Positions 1-8,335 of a stretch of DNA of 36,165 nucleotides are shown piece after piece. The stretch spans positions 1-36,165 of the forward strand of contig CAIOTF010000024.1 of NCBI GenBank assembly GCA_903861125.1. Direction: 5' to 3'. The stretch is from an uncultured Ignavibacteriota bacterium. Its GTDB lineage: Bacteria > Bacteroidota > Ignavibacteria > UBA10030 > UBA8401. Both the position numbers and the translations under genes were made by a program. The notes under the pieces were generated by a model. That model saw only the letters and a list, made by a program, of their open reading frames with translations, was not told where the DNA came from and ran no database searches. Position 1 is the first letter of the stretch. The number at the start of each line of letters is the position of its first letter.

Positions 1-1
1 C

Positions 2-844
2 ACTTCCATAACGGAATTGATCTATATGGTATTTGCATTTTTGGCTGTATCCCTGCTTCCCGTTATGGTAACAATGATGCTTATCGGTATCGTCTCCAAT
101 TTTTTGCAGGTCGGATTTATGTTCTCACCGAAAGCATTCTCATTGAAATGGGAGAAACTGAATCCGCTGACTGGGATTAAACGAGTGATGTTTTCCATGC
201 ATTCTGCCATCGAAATGGGAAAAGGAATGCTCAAAATAACGGTTGTCGGTTTCATCACCTATGCCATTGTTAATAAAGTGATCGTGGATTCTATCTCGCT
301 TGTTGATTCCGATGTAATGAGCATTGCTCAGTTTATGGTCTCGGCAATGTCGGAGATCGTTCTCAAAATCGGTTTCATTTTCTTTTCTATCGCCGGTTTT
401 GATTATCTGTATCAGCGTTTCGAATTCGAAAAGAACCTTAAGATGACCAAACAGGAGGTAAAGGACGAATATAAGATGTCCGAAGGCGATCCGCAGATCA
501 AGGGGCGCATTAAAACGATACAGCGGCAGATCGCCTACAAACGAATGATGACCGATGTACCGAAAGCGGACGTGGTCGTTACGAATCCGACGCACTTTGC
601 AGTGGCACTGAAATACGACACAAAAAAAATGTCCGCCCCCACCGTCGTTGCAAAAGGTGCGGATCTGATTGCACTGAAGATCAAAGAGATCGCCAAGACG
701 AATGGAGTGCCGATCGTTGAGGATAAACCGCTGGCTCAGGCATTGTTCAAATCGGTCAGCATCGGGGATCAGATACCGGAAAAATTGTTCCAAGCAGTAG
801 CCCAGATTTTGGCATACATCTATAAACTTAAACAGGCGCGATAA
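2..844 (+). CDS. flhB: Flagellar type III export protein FlhB, 5'-truncated by the window edge
   Basis: FlhB is the inner-membrane export-gate component and substrate-specificity switch of the flagellar type III secretion apparatus. The reading frame is already open at base 2, so the true start lies upstream. About 280 codons are visible against a usual 350 or so, which means the first membrane helix and N-terminus are missing. Hydrophobic segments fill the first half. The self-cleavage motif NPTH is at bases 584-595, inside VVVTNPTHFAVAL. FlhB homologues cleave between Asn and Pro here, when export changes from hook to filament substrates. The C-terminal cytoplasmic domain is complete. The next gene, flhA, starts 5 nt after the stop codon. 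The first in-frame start-like codon in the window (TTG at 17) falls within a membrane segment and is not a real start. Confidence 0.96.
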   Translation, partial: TSITELIYMVFAFLAVSLLPVMVTMMLIGIVSNFLQVGFMFSPKAFSLKWEKLNPLTGIKRVMFSMHSAIEMGKGMLKITVVGFITYAIVNKVIVDSISLVDSDVMSIAQFMVSAMSEIVLKIGFIFFSIAGFDYLYQRFEFEKNLKMTKQEVKDEYKMSEGDPQIKGRIKTIQRQIAYKRMMTDVPKADVVVTNPTHFAVALKYDTKKMSAPTVVAKGADLIALKIKEIAKTNGVPIVEDKPLAQALFKSVSIGDQIPEKLFQAVAQILAYIYKLKQAR

Positions 845-849
845 TTATC

Positions 850-2949
850 ATGAAAGAAAATCAATCGGCAGCAAATTCATTGGCGAATAATTCGTTGCTG
901 CGCTCGATCGGAAATAACAGCGATATCGTCCTTGCGGTTGCGGTCATCTGCATTATCGGGCTGATGATTATTCCTCTGCCGCCAGTGATTCTTGATGTGC
1001 TGCTTGCGGCAAATATCGCGTTTGCAATCCTGATCCTGATGGTTTCGCTGTATATTACCAATCCTCTAGAAATCTCCGTGTTCCCGGCGCTTCTGCTGGT
1101 ATTGACGATATTTCGCCTGTCGCTGAACGTTGCATCAACACGCTTGATCCTCGGTGAAGGTTATGCCGGTGAAGTAATCACTTCGTTTGGTTCATTTGTC
1201 GTTGCCGGAAATTATGTTGTTGGTTTTATCATTTTCATCATCCTTGTATTGATTCAATTCATCGTGATCGTGAAAGGATCAGGACGAATTTCCGAAGTGG
1301 CCGCGCGGTTCACGCTGGATGCTCTACCCGGAAAACAAATGGCGATCGATGCCGATATGAATGCCGGTTTGATCAGCGAAACCGAAGCACGCAACCGTCG
1401 TCTTCAGATCTCACGCGAAGCGGAATTCTACGGTGCCATGGATGGTGCAAGCAAGTTTGTCCGCGGTGATGCCGTGGCTGGTCTCATCATCAATATTGTG
1501 AACATTATCGGTGGTTTCATTATCGGTATGGCGCAGCGCAATATGTCGTTTACGGAATCATTGAAGAATTACACACTGCTCACCGTCGGCGACGGTCTTG
1601 TAACGCAGATTCCCGCACTTATCATTGCAACGGCAGCCGGTATGGTTGTTACACGCAGTGCTTCGGGGAATAAACTTGATCAGGAAGTTCAGGGACAGAT
1701 CTTCGGCAACCATAAGGCGCTTTTAATCGCGTCGGGAGCGATGATGGTCTTTGCGGTCATTCCCGGTTTACCGACAATTCCATTCCTGTTTCTCTCCGGT
1801 ATCACCGGTGTGATCGGATATGTGAATATGAAAAATAAGGAAGATGCCAAAAATAGTCTCGTTCAGGAAAAACCGAAGGAAATAAAAAAACAGGAAGAGA
1901 ATATCGAAGACTACCTTCAGGTCGATGCGCTTGAATTGGAGATCGGATATGGATTGATATCGCTGGTAGACGAAACGCAGGGGGGCGATCTGTTCAACCG
2001 CATCACGAATTTACGGAAGCAGCTCGCCATCGAACTTGGTATCATCATTCCGCCGATACGTGTTCGCGATAATCTTCAGCTCGATCCGAATCAGTATGTG
2101 TTCAAGATACGCGGAAATGTCGTCATCAGCGACCGGCTGATGGTGGACCGCTATTTGGCGATGAGTCCGGGCACCATTGAAAAAGAGATCGAAGGCATCG
2201 GTGTGAAGGAGCCCGCATTCGGAATGCCGGCTGTGTGGATCACCGAACAACATCGCACGGAAGCCGAAGTGCTTGGCTATACGGTTGTCGAACCGGCGTC
2301 CGTTCTTTCAACCCACATGCAGGAAGTATTGCGGACAAATGCCGACAAGATCCTCTCGCGTCAGGACACGAAAAAATTGGTAGAAAATCTTAAGAAAGAA
2401 TATCCGGCGGTTGTCGAAGATCTCAGCCCGGAGAACCTGCCCATGGGAACGATCCAGAAGGTTCTGCAGAATCTTCTAAAAGAAGGTGTTCCCATACGCG
2501 ATCTCGTAACGATCCTTGAGGCATTGATCGATTATGCACGGGTTACGAAAAACGTTGATGTGCTGACGGAGTATGTGCGGCATTCTCTTTCGGAAACAAT
2601 CTCGCGTCTGTTCGCAACCTCCGGCGGAATTATTCATGCCATTGCCATGGATCCGCGGCTGGAATTGTTGATGACGAATGCGCTTCAGAATAACCGCGAA
2701 AGCAGTGCAAGTCTGGGTATCTCGCCGACGTTGATCAACGACATACAGGTATCGTTGCAGCGATGTCTCGATACTGCCATCGTTATGGGACATCATCCCA
2801 TCGTGCTGTGTGCTGCAACGGTCCGGCCGTATTTCTACCGGCTGATCCATACGGCATTTCCCACAATCACTGTGCTGTCGTTCACCGAACTGCCGCCGGA
2901 AACAGATATTGAATTCATAGCCAAATTGGAGGTTCCAGATGCAAATTAA
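850..2949 (+). CDS. flhA: Flagellar type III export gate protein FlhA
   Basis: FlhA is the main membrane component of the flagellar export gate, energised by the proton motive force, with a large cytoplasmic ring that docks chaperone-substrate complexes. At 699 aa it is full length for the family. The N-terminal half has about eight membrane segments, beginning near residue 24. The FHIPEP family signature is clear at roughly residues 146-172, including ISEVAARFTLDALPGKQMAI. A polar linker near residues 325-350 (KEDAKNSLVQEKPKEIKKQ) leads to the cytoplasmic domain. The gene lies 5 nt after flhB, and its last 11 nt overlap the start of flhF, which suggests translational coupling. No strong Shine-Dalgarno sequence is visible before its ATG. 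Confidence 0.98.
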   Translation: MKENQSAANSLANNSLLRSIGNNSDIVLAVAVICIIGLMIIPLPPVILDVLLAANIAFAILILMVSLYITNPLEISVFPALLLVLTIFRLSLNVASTRLILGEGYAGEVITSFGSFVVAGNYVVGFIIFIILVLIQFIVIVKGSGRISEVAARFTLDALPGKQMAIDADMNAGLISETEARNRRLQISREAEFYGAMDGASKFVRGDAVAGLIINIVNIIGGFIIGMAQRNMSFTESLKNYTLLTVGDGLVTQIPALIIATAAGMVVTRSASGNKLDQEVQGQIFGNHKALLIASGAMMVFAVIPGLPTIPFLFLSGITGVIGYVNMKNKEDAKNSLVQEKPKEIKKQEENIEDYLQVDALELEIGYGLISLVDETQGGDLFNRITNLRKQLAIELGIIIPPIRVRDNLQLDPNQYVFKIRGNVVISDRLMVDRYLAMSPGTIEKEIEGIGVKEPAFGMPAVWITEQHRTEAEVLGYTVVEPASVLSTHMQEVLRTNADKILSRQDTKKLVENLKKEYPAVVEDLSPENLPMGTIQKVLQNLLKEGVPIRDLVTILEALIDYARVTKNVDVLTEYVRHSLSETISRLFATSGGIIHAIAMDPRLELLMTNALQNNRESSASLGISPTLINDIQVSLQRCLDTAIVMGHHPIVLCAATVRPYFYRLIHTAFPTITVLSFTELPPETDIEFIAKLEVPDAN

Positions 2950-4207
2950 AAAATTTGTTGCGCCGAGTATTAAAGAAGCCACCGAGCAGATGAAGAATGA
3001 ACTTGGGAATAATGCCATTATTCTTCACACCCGGAAGATTTCGAAAGGCGGAATGTTGAAATCATTCGGCGGTGAAAGCATTGAGATCACGGCCGGTATA
3101 GACGACCAACCTCTTCAAGCTCCGGAGCATCGTCTTGCGCAGACTTATTCCAAAAGAAGTGTCCAGCAGAATGCACCGCCGCCGCGGAACGACATGCCGG
3201 ACCCGTCGTCGGAAAACGTTCTGGAAAGTCTGAAGAATATCTCCGGCGAATTTGAAGAACGGCTGACGGAAGCGAAGAGTCAAAGAAACTTGCCCGTCCG
3301 GGCAAAAGAAGTATCCGATATCATCCAGTTAAAATCCGATGTTGAGGAAGTAAAGATCATGCTGCAGTCGATAACCACTCAATTGCAGTTCAAGCATTTT
3401 GGCGAGATGCCTGAAGCGGTGAAAGAAGTGTACCTCTCTCTGCTTCAGCAGGATATCGATGAAAAAATTATCATCGAGATCACGAACAGGATTATAAAAA
3501 AGATCAGTGTGGAAAAAGAACTGAGCAGGATCAATATCGAGCATTTTGTGATGAGAACGATCGCGGACAGTCTCGTTACGGAAACTGTGAAAAGCACCCA
3601 GTCCAAAAAAACGAAAGTCATTGTCCTTGTCGGACCGACCGGTGTCGGGAAAACGACGACCATAGCAAAACTGGCCGCAACCGATAAACTTGTCAACGGT
3701 AAAAATGTTGCACTCATTTCTTGTGATACGTACAGAATCGGTGCGATTGAACAGTTAAAAACCTTTGCGGTTATCGCTGATATTCCAATGAACGTCGTAT
3801 ATCGCGCCTCCGATTTGGCTGCTGCGATAAAAAAATTCCATAAAGCTGATGTTATCTACATCGATACTGTCGGCCGCAGTCAGAGGGCAAAAAAGGATCT
3901 GCTTGATCTGAAAAAGATCGTTCAGGCCGCCCAGGCCGATGAAGTGCATCTTGTTTTAAGCGCTCAAACCAACACGGCAACACTGCGGGATATCGTAGAA
4001 CGGTTTGAAATCATCACCCCGACGCATTTGATCTTCTCGAAACTCGATGAGGCGGCTATTTTTGGCCCACTGTATAATATTGCGCAGCAGAAAAAAATAC
4101 CTGTCTCTTTTTTCACTACAGGGCAGGGTGTTCCTGATGATATTAGCGCAGCAGATGGCACAAAGTTTGCCGCTATGTTATTCGAAGGATCCATAGCACA
4201 TGCATGA
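2939..4207 (+). CDS. flhF: Flagellar SRP-type GTPase FlhF
   Basis: FlhF is the third SRP-family GTPase, alongside Ffh and FtsY, and places flagella, usually at the pole. The protein is 422 aa. It opens with the conserved MQIKKFVAPSIKEA segment, followed by a basic and acidic B domain of about 200 aa. The NG domain has a P-loop GPTGVGKTTT from residue 232, the SRP-type DTYRIGAIEQLK motif, a DTVGR switch and a guanine-specificity element in the FSKLDEA segment (T/SKLD form). The start codon has a clear GGAGG about 5 nt upstream, inside the end of flhA. The gene overlaps flhG by 8 nt. FlhF dimers are normally stimulated by the N-terminal helix of FlhG, whose motif is present in the next gene. 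Confidence 0.97.
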   Translation: MQIKKFVAPSIKEATEQMKNELGNNAIILHTRKISKGGMLKSFGGESIEITAGIDDQPLQAPEHRLAQTYSKRSVQQNAPPPRNDMPDPSSENVLESLKNISGEFEERLTEAKSQRNLPVRAKEVSDIIQLKSDVEEVKIMLQSITTQLQFKHFGEMPEAVKEVYLSLLQQDIDEKIIIEITNRIIKKISVEKELSRINIEHFVMRTIADSLVTETVKSTQSKKTKVIVLVGPTGVGKTTTIAKLAATDKLVNGKNVALISCDTYRIGAIEQLKTFAVIADIPMNVVYRASDLAAAIKKFHKADVIYIDTVGRSQRAKKDLLDLKKIVQAAQADEVHLVLSAQTNTATLRDIVERFEIITPTHLIFSKLDEAAIFGPLYNIAQQKKIPVSFFTTGQGVPDDISAADGTKFAAMLFEGSIAHA

Positions 4208-5072
4208 AATGACACACAATATTGATCAGGCAGCACACTTACGAACCATGGCCCTGAACTGTACACCGATCGATACAGCGGCAATGCCGTTTGTGTGGAC
4301 GGTGACCAGCGGTAAAGGGGGTGTCGGGAAAAGTGTTATTGCATTGAATCTGGCACTCATCATGTCAGCGCAGGGAAGAAACGTGCTGTTGGTTGATGCT
4401 GATGAGAATCTTGGAAAATTGGATGTGATGTGCAATGTTTCTCCATTCTACCGGATGTCGGATATCGTTTTGGGCAAAGCTGATATTCAGGAATCACTCG
4501 TGACAATTTCAAAAAATGTACGGCTGCTTGCCGGAAGTTCAGGATCTCTTCACAACACCGAAATTTCGACTAACGACAGGCAGTATTTGATAGAACGCAT
4601 TCTGCATACCGGTCTTGATGTCACCGATATCATCATCGATACGGGTGCCGGCATAAACAGTGCCGTACTGCAGTATGCATCGGCAGCAAACCAGGTAATT
4701 ATCGTTTCGCATCATGAACCGACGGCAGTGATGGATGCATATGCAACAATAAAATTGATCATCGCCCATCGGTCATCGTCACATTCTGCAACAGCATTCC
4801 GACTGATTATGAACAACAGCAGTTCACCGGCTGAAAGTGATGATGCTGCGGAAAAACTGCAGACCGCTGTCGAACATTTTCTCCGTACGCAGGTCGAATT
4901 TCTGGGAAGCATACCGGCTGATAAACACGTACCCCGGTCAGTGCGGGAACAAAAACCGCTGATCGAACTTTTCCCGAACTCGGCATTCGGTCTTTCGCTT
5001 CGTGCCATTGGTCTTCGTTTGATTCAATCACGGTCTGTATTTCATCAATTACATGAAATGGTGCTTGCATGA
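4200..5072 (+). CDS. flhG: MinD-like flagellar number regulator FlhG (FleN/YlxH)
   Basis: FlhG is a ParA/MinD-family ATPase that limits flagellar number and stimulates FlhF. The protein is 290 aa. A deviant Walker A motif, SGKGGVGKS, occupies residues 37-45, and a DADENLGKLDV segment stands where MinD proteins have DxDxGxxNxD. The N-terminus carries DQAAHLR at residues 9-15, which fits the DQAxxLR activator motif known from Bacillus FlhG to contact FlhF. This supports both the chosen ATG and a working FlhF-FlhG pair. The C-terminus is helical and could form the membrane-binding helix seen in MinD-type proteins, but I cannot confirm that. It overlaps flhF by 8 nt and the next small gene by 4 nt (ATGA). 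Confidence 0.95.
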   Translation: MHEMTHNIDQAAHLRTMALNCTPIDTAAMPFVWTVTSGKGGVGKSVIALNLALIMSAQGRNVLLVDADENLGKLDVMCNVSPFYRMSDIVLGKADIQESLVTISKNVRLLAGSSGSLHNTEISTNDRQYLIERILHTGLDVTDIIIDTGAGINSAVLQYASAANQVIIVSHHEPTAVMDAYATIKLIIAHRSSSHSATAFRLIMNNSSSPAESDDAAEKLQTAVEHFLRTQVEFLGSIPADKHVPRSVREQKPLIELFPNSAFGLSLRAIGLRLIQSRSVFHQLHEMVLA

Positions 5073-5290
5073 ATAAAATTATCTTTCAGGTAGGGTTGTT
5101 GGCGTTTTGTGTTTCCGCTGTTGTTTATGCGATACAGGAAATGTCGTTCCTCGATGTGCTCGCACGTTCGTTCATAATCTTTCTGGTGACCATCGGAGCA
5201 CTGATCGGGATTGTCTTTGTAACATCGATGTTCACGGCAAAAGACAAAGAGTTGGACGAAGCAAACTCAAATACAAAACCAACGATCTGA
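5069..5290 (+). CDS. Small two-helix membrane protein of unknown function in the flagellar operon
   Basis: This is a 73-aa protein that I do not recognise as a named family. Its start overlaps the flhG stop as ATGA, a typical translational-coupling arrangement, which supports it as a real gene. It has two predicted membrane helices, at about residues 4-22 (IIFQVGLLAFCVSAVVYAI) and 29-53 (VLARSFIIFLVTIGALIGIVF), and a short charged tail with KDKELDE. It lies between flhG and fliA, where many bacteria have small uncharacterised proteins. A role in polar placement or in holding a partner at the membrane is only a guess from position. A second, overlapping frame at 5107-5331 is rejected because it lacks hydrophobic structure and a ribosome-binding context. 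Confidence 0.8.
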   Translation: MNKIIFQVGLLAFCVSAVVYAIQEMSFLDVLARSFIIFLVTIGALIGIVFVTSMFTAKDKELDEANSNTKPTI

Positions 5291-5327
5291 TTGATGCATT
5301 CACATTTATTATTGACGTAATCATATT

Positions 5328-6059
5328 ATGACAACAACTACGAAAACAGCATCCGTCTCAGTCTACGGCACAAATCTTTCGGCGACGGCCTTGCGCGAAA
5401 TGGTTCAGAAATATTCCGGGTTGGTTCGTTCGGTGGCGTTTTCAATTTCAAAGCGCAACACTCAATCCTCAATTCTTTCGGTCGACGATCTGTTCCAATA
5501 CGGCATTTTTGGTCTTATCGATGCAATTGAACGGTACGATGCGCACAAGGGAGCCAAGTTTGAAACATTTGCTGTCTACAGAATCAAAGGTGCTATTCTC
5601 GACGGATTGCGTTCCGCCGATGAACATTCGCGCACGTATCGGAAGAAGCAGCGCGAAATGAAGGCCGGCCGCGACGAATACGAATATCAGTCAATGATGA
5701 AAATGAAAATGAATGTAGAAGAATACCAATCGTTCCTGCAAAATTCCGAAGGAGTCTCTATGAATACGATCTACAGCGATGTCGATACGAATGTTCTTGA
5801 ATCTATTCCAGATGACGAGAAGAACAATCCGTTTGAAATTCTGAACACAGAACAGACACGGCTGCAGTTGATCAAAGCCCTCGAACGCCTTCCGGAAAGG
5901 GAACGCCTGATTGTAACGCTGTATTATTATGAAGGATTGACCTTCCGTGAGATCGGAAAGATCCTTAATCTTTCGGAAACACGCGTGTTTCAGATTCATT
6001 CGGACGCGGTAGTGCTGCTGCGTTCTGAACTGGTCGGCGTTGAAGCAGTGATATTATAA
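5328..6059 (+). CDS. fliA: Flagellar sigma factor FliA (sigma-28 family), divergent region 3
   Basis: FliA directs RNA polymerase to late flagellar promoters such as those of flagellin and stators. The 243-aa protein has sigma region 2 with DLFQYGIFGLIDAIERYD and FETFAVYRIKGAILDGLR, which closely match the FliA family. Region 4 is near the C-terminus, with LPERERLIVTLYYYEGLTF and the helix-turn-helix EIGKILNLSETRVFQIH. The segment after DGLR is unusual: the common FliA motif DW(V/L)PRSVR is replaced by SADEHSRTYRKKQRE, and region 3 looks shortened, keeping only a MNVEEYQSFLQ match. It begins 37 nt after the small membrane protein gene. No anti-sigma factor FlgM was recognised in this window. 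Confidence 0.9.
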   Translation: MTTTTKTASVSVYGTNLSATALREMVQKYSGLVRSVAFSISKRNTQSSILSVDDLFQYGIFGLIDAIERYDAHKGAKFETFAVYRIKGAILDGLRSADEHSRTYRKKQREMKAGRDEYEYQSMMKMKMNVEEYQSFLQNSEGVSMNTIYSDVDTNVLESIPDDEKNNPFEILNTEQTRLQLIKALERLPERERLIVTLYYYEGLTFREIGKILNLSETRVFQIHSDAVVLLRSELVGVEAVIL

Positions 6060-6074
6060 AAAAAATACGGACGA

Positions 6075-6950
6075 ATGCTCACTCCTGAACAAATACAAGA
6101 ACGCGTAAAAACTATCATTCAATTGCCGGCGTTGCCAGCGCTCGCACTTGAAGTGGTTGAAATGGTCGATAATCCGAAGACCAGTGCTCAGCAGCTTGGC
6201 CGTTTGATCTCCGCTGACTCTGCATTGACAGGTAAAGTTCTGAAGATCGCCAATTCACCCTTTTATGGATTTCCAAAAAAAATATCAACCGTTGATTTTG
6301 CGATCATCGTTCTCGGTTTTGATGCACTAAAAGAAATCGTCATCTCCATCGCACTCGTCAGCACATTGCAGCGCAAGACCGATACGTATTTCAATACGCA
6401 ATTGTTCTGGGACCACTCCATCGCCACCGGCGTTATCGCCCGCCGTTTAGCCCGCGATATCGGCTACAGGGTAACCGGTGAAGTGTTCGTTGCCGGATTG
6501 CTGCACGACATGGGTATATCCGTTCTCAACAAATATTTCTCCTCCGAATTTCACCGTATCATCGAGATTGTCCGTGAGTCGAATCTTACGTTTCACGATG
6601 CGGAAGAAAGTGTTCTCGGCGTTAGCCATTCCGAAATAGGCGGTTGGCTCGGCGAGCGCTGGAATCTGCCTGATCATTTGGTTGAAGCGATCAAATTCCA
6701 TCACCAGCCGGCAAAAGCGGTGATCAATCCCCAGTTGGTTGCCATTATTAACTGCGCCGATGTTTTTGCTAATCAGATCAATACCGAAGAACTGGAATAC
6801 GACAAAGGCGCGACATTCGATGATGCAGCGCTCGATGTGTTGAACCTCCATGATGAAAACCTGCTGCAGGAATACAAGAATCAATATTCCGAAACGATCC
6901 AGAATGATCTTAAAGAGACATCAATTCTTTCACATTTGGCGGCCATGTAA
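6075..6950 (+). CDS. HDOD-domain signalling protein
   Basis: The protein is 291 aa with an N-terminal HDOD domain covering about residues 10-210. Recognisable parts are LPALPALALEVVEMV, the SADSALTGKVLKIANS segment, FYGFPKKISTVDFAI and AGLLHDMGI. HDOD domains are related to HD phosphohydrolases but normally lack nucleotide hydrolysis and act as protein-protein signalling modules, often with histidine kinases or c-di-GMP circuits. The remaining 80 residues are predicted helical and carry no domain I recognise. The gene ends 1 nt before the start of a soluble histidine kinase, so the two are probably co-translated and may work together. The start ATG at 6075 lies 15 nt after the fliA stop. No regulatory element is visible in this gap. 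Confidence 0.9.
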   Translation: MLTPEQIQERVKTIIQLPALPALALEVVEMVDNPKTSAQQLGRLISADSALTGKVLKIANSPFYGFPKKISTVDFAIIVLGFDALKEIVISIALVSTLQRKTDTYFNTQLFWDHSIATGVIARRLARDIGYRVTGEVFVAGLLHDMGISVLNKYFSSEFHRIIEIVRESNLTFHDAEESVLGVSHSEIGGWLGERWNLPDHLVEAIKFHHQPAKAVINPQLVAIINCADVFANQINTEELEYDKGATFDDAALDVLNLHDENLLQEYKNQYSETIQNDLKETSILSHLAAM

Positions 6951-6951
6951 G

Positions 6952-8334
6952 ATGAATACCCGCGAAGAACATACTACAGTAGATTCGACGAAACGAGAGA
7001 GATTATTGGAACAAACTGTACCGCAGTTCGAAAAATTTAGCGAAAGCCGCGAAACGTACATCCAGGCGCTGGAAAAGACGATCGATGTTTTGATGGGTGA
7101 GAATCAGAAATTGTCCGTTCATCACAACGATATCCGTTCGTCGATCGACGAACTGGTGGCCATGCAGAGATTGTCCAACACCGTCGGTACGGCGCTCGAA
7201 CCAAACACCATTGTGAATACGCTGATTGAATTGACCGAGCAGGTGATTCATGTAATCGAAGCAAGCATTTTCCTCTTTGATGGTGCTGCACGCAGACTTC
7301 TTCCGCTGACTGCACACGGTTCTGCCAAATTGGAATTGGAAGCTCAGCAGCAATTGGAATCAGGCATTGTGGATTGGCTCTTTACCGAGATGAAGACGAT
7401 TATCATCCCGGACCTTTCGCATTTAGTAGGCAACGCTTCGGCCCGGAATTATGTGCTTGTGCCGTTGATGCTCCGCGGCGCAGGGATCGGCATCTATCTG
7501 ATCCACACGGAAAAGAAACAGGAAGATTTCACCCACCAGGATATTCAGCTCCTTACAGTGCTGGCAAATCAGGCGGCGGTCGGAGTGGAGAACTGGAGAA
7601 CGCATACGCAGCTGCTGAAAGCGAACAACGAATTAAAAATATTCCAGTCACAGATGCTCCAGGCTGCAAAACTTGCTGCGGTTGGCGAAATGGCAGCAAG
7701 CGTTGTGCATGAGATCAAAAATCCGGTGCAGATATTATCCATGCAGATGGAGATCGTCATGCTTGGCCGCGGTCAGGGCGATTGGCTTGGTATGCTTCAT
7801 ACGCAAATAAAGCGTCTGTCTGATATCACAAAGCGGCTGATGAATTTTTCGCGTTCAATGGATGAGGATTATGGCAACGAAATGGTGGATGTGAACAAAG
7901 AGATACGGTTCATTCTTGATATTATCGGCCATGATTTTAAAAACAACAACATCGCCAGCGAACTGATTTTGAGCGAAAGTTTGCCGACGATCATCGGAAG
8001 CGTTAATCACTTGCAGCAGGTGTTTCTGAATTTGTTGATCAACGCCCGTGATGCGATGCCGGAGGGCGGAAAAGTTGTTATCACAACCGAGGTGAAGGAC
8101 CTAAAGATATACATTCACCTGGCTGATACGGGCACGGGAATATCACCGGAGAATATGACGAAAATGTTTACGGCATTTTTTACGACCAAAGAAGTGGGAA
8201 AAGGAACCGGTCTTGGTCTTGCAATCTGCCAGAAGATCGTCGGCAATCATAAAGGTGAGATCAAGGTGCAGAGTGAAATAGGAAAAGGAACGACATTCAC
8301 CATTATACTTCCTGTAACGCGGAGTCTAAAATAA
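6952..8334 (+). CDS. Soluble GAF-domain sensor histidine kinase
   Basis: I chose the ATG at 6952, 1 nt after the HDOD stop. A longer in-frame version from 6850 would lie wholly inside the HDOD coding sequence. The 460-aa product has no signal peptide or membrane segment. A coiled N-terminus (about residues 20-65) precedes a GAF domain (about 75-215, ending near [14 protein letters not shown]). The HisKA helix has the H-box [12 protein letters not shown] with His253. The ATPase domain shows the N-box [14 protein letters not shown], the G1 box DTGTGIS and the G2 box [10 protein letters not shown]. There is no receiver domain and no partner regulator next to it. By position it could play a role like FleS, FlrB or FlgS in flagellar control, but the partner is unknown. 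Confidence 0.92.
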   Translation: MNTREEHTTVDSTKRERLLEQTVPQFEKFSESRETYIQALEKTIDVLMGENQKLSVHHNDIRSSIDELVAMQRLSNTVGTALEPNTIVNTLIELTEQVIHVIEASIFLFDGAARRLLPLTAHGSAKLELEAQQQLESGIVDWLFTEMKTIIIPDLSHLVGNASARNYVLVPLMLRGAGIGIYLIHTEKKQEDFTHQDIQLLTVLANQAAVGVENWRTHTQLLKANNELKIFQSQMLQAAKLAAVGEMAASVVHEIKNPVQILSMQMEIVMLGRGQGDWLGMLHTQIKRLSDITKRLMNFSRSMDEDYGNEMVDVNKEIRFILDIIGHDFKNNNIASELILSESLPTIIGSVNHLQQVFLNLLINARDAMPEGGKVVITTEVKDLKIYIHLADTGTGISPENMTKMFTAFFTTKEVGKGTGLGLAICQKIVGNHKGEIKVQSEIGKGTTFTIILPVTRSLK

Positions 8335-8335
8335 T

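Noticed and set aside
140-793. Minus-strand open frame of 217 codons inside flhB
   Set aside because: It is a shadow of the strongly supported flhB frame on the other strand, with no recognisable domain.
2476-3018. Minus-strand open frame of 180 codons across the flhA-flhF junction
   Set aside because: It lies opposite two well-supported conserved genes and has no domain or ribosome-binding context.
5107-5331. Second + strand frame overlapping the small membrane-protein gene
   Set aside because: It lacks start context and hydrophobic pattern, whereas the 5069 frame has an ATGA coupling to flhG and two clear membrane helices.
6850-6951. Extended N-terminus for the GAF histidine kinase
   Set aside because: The extra 34 codons overlap the HDOD gene entirely and have no domain match; the ATG at 6952 fits tight operon spacing.
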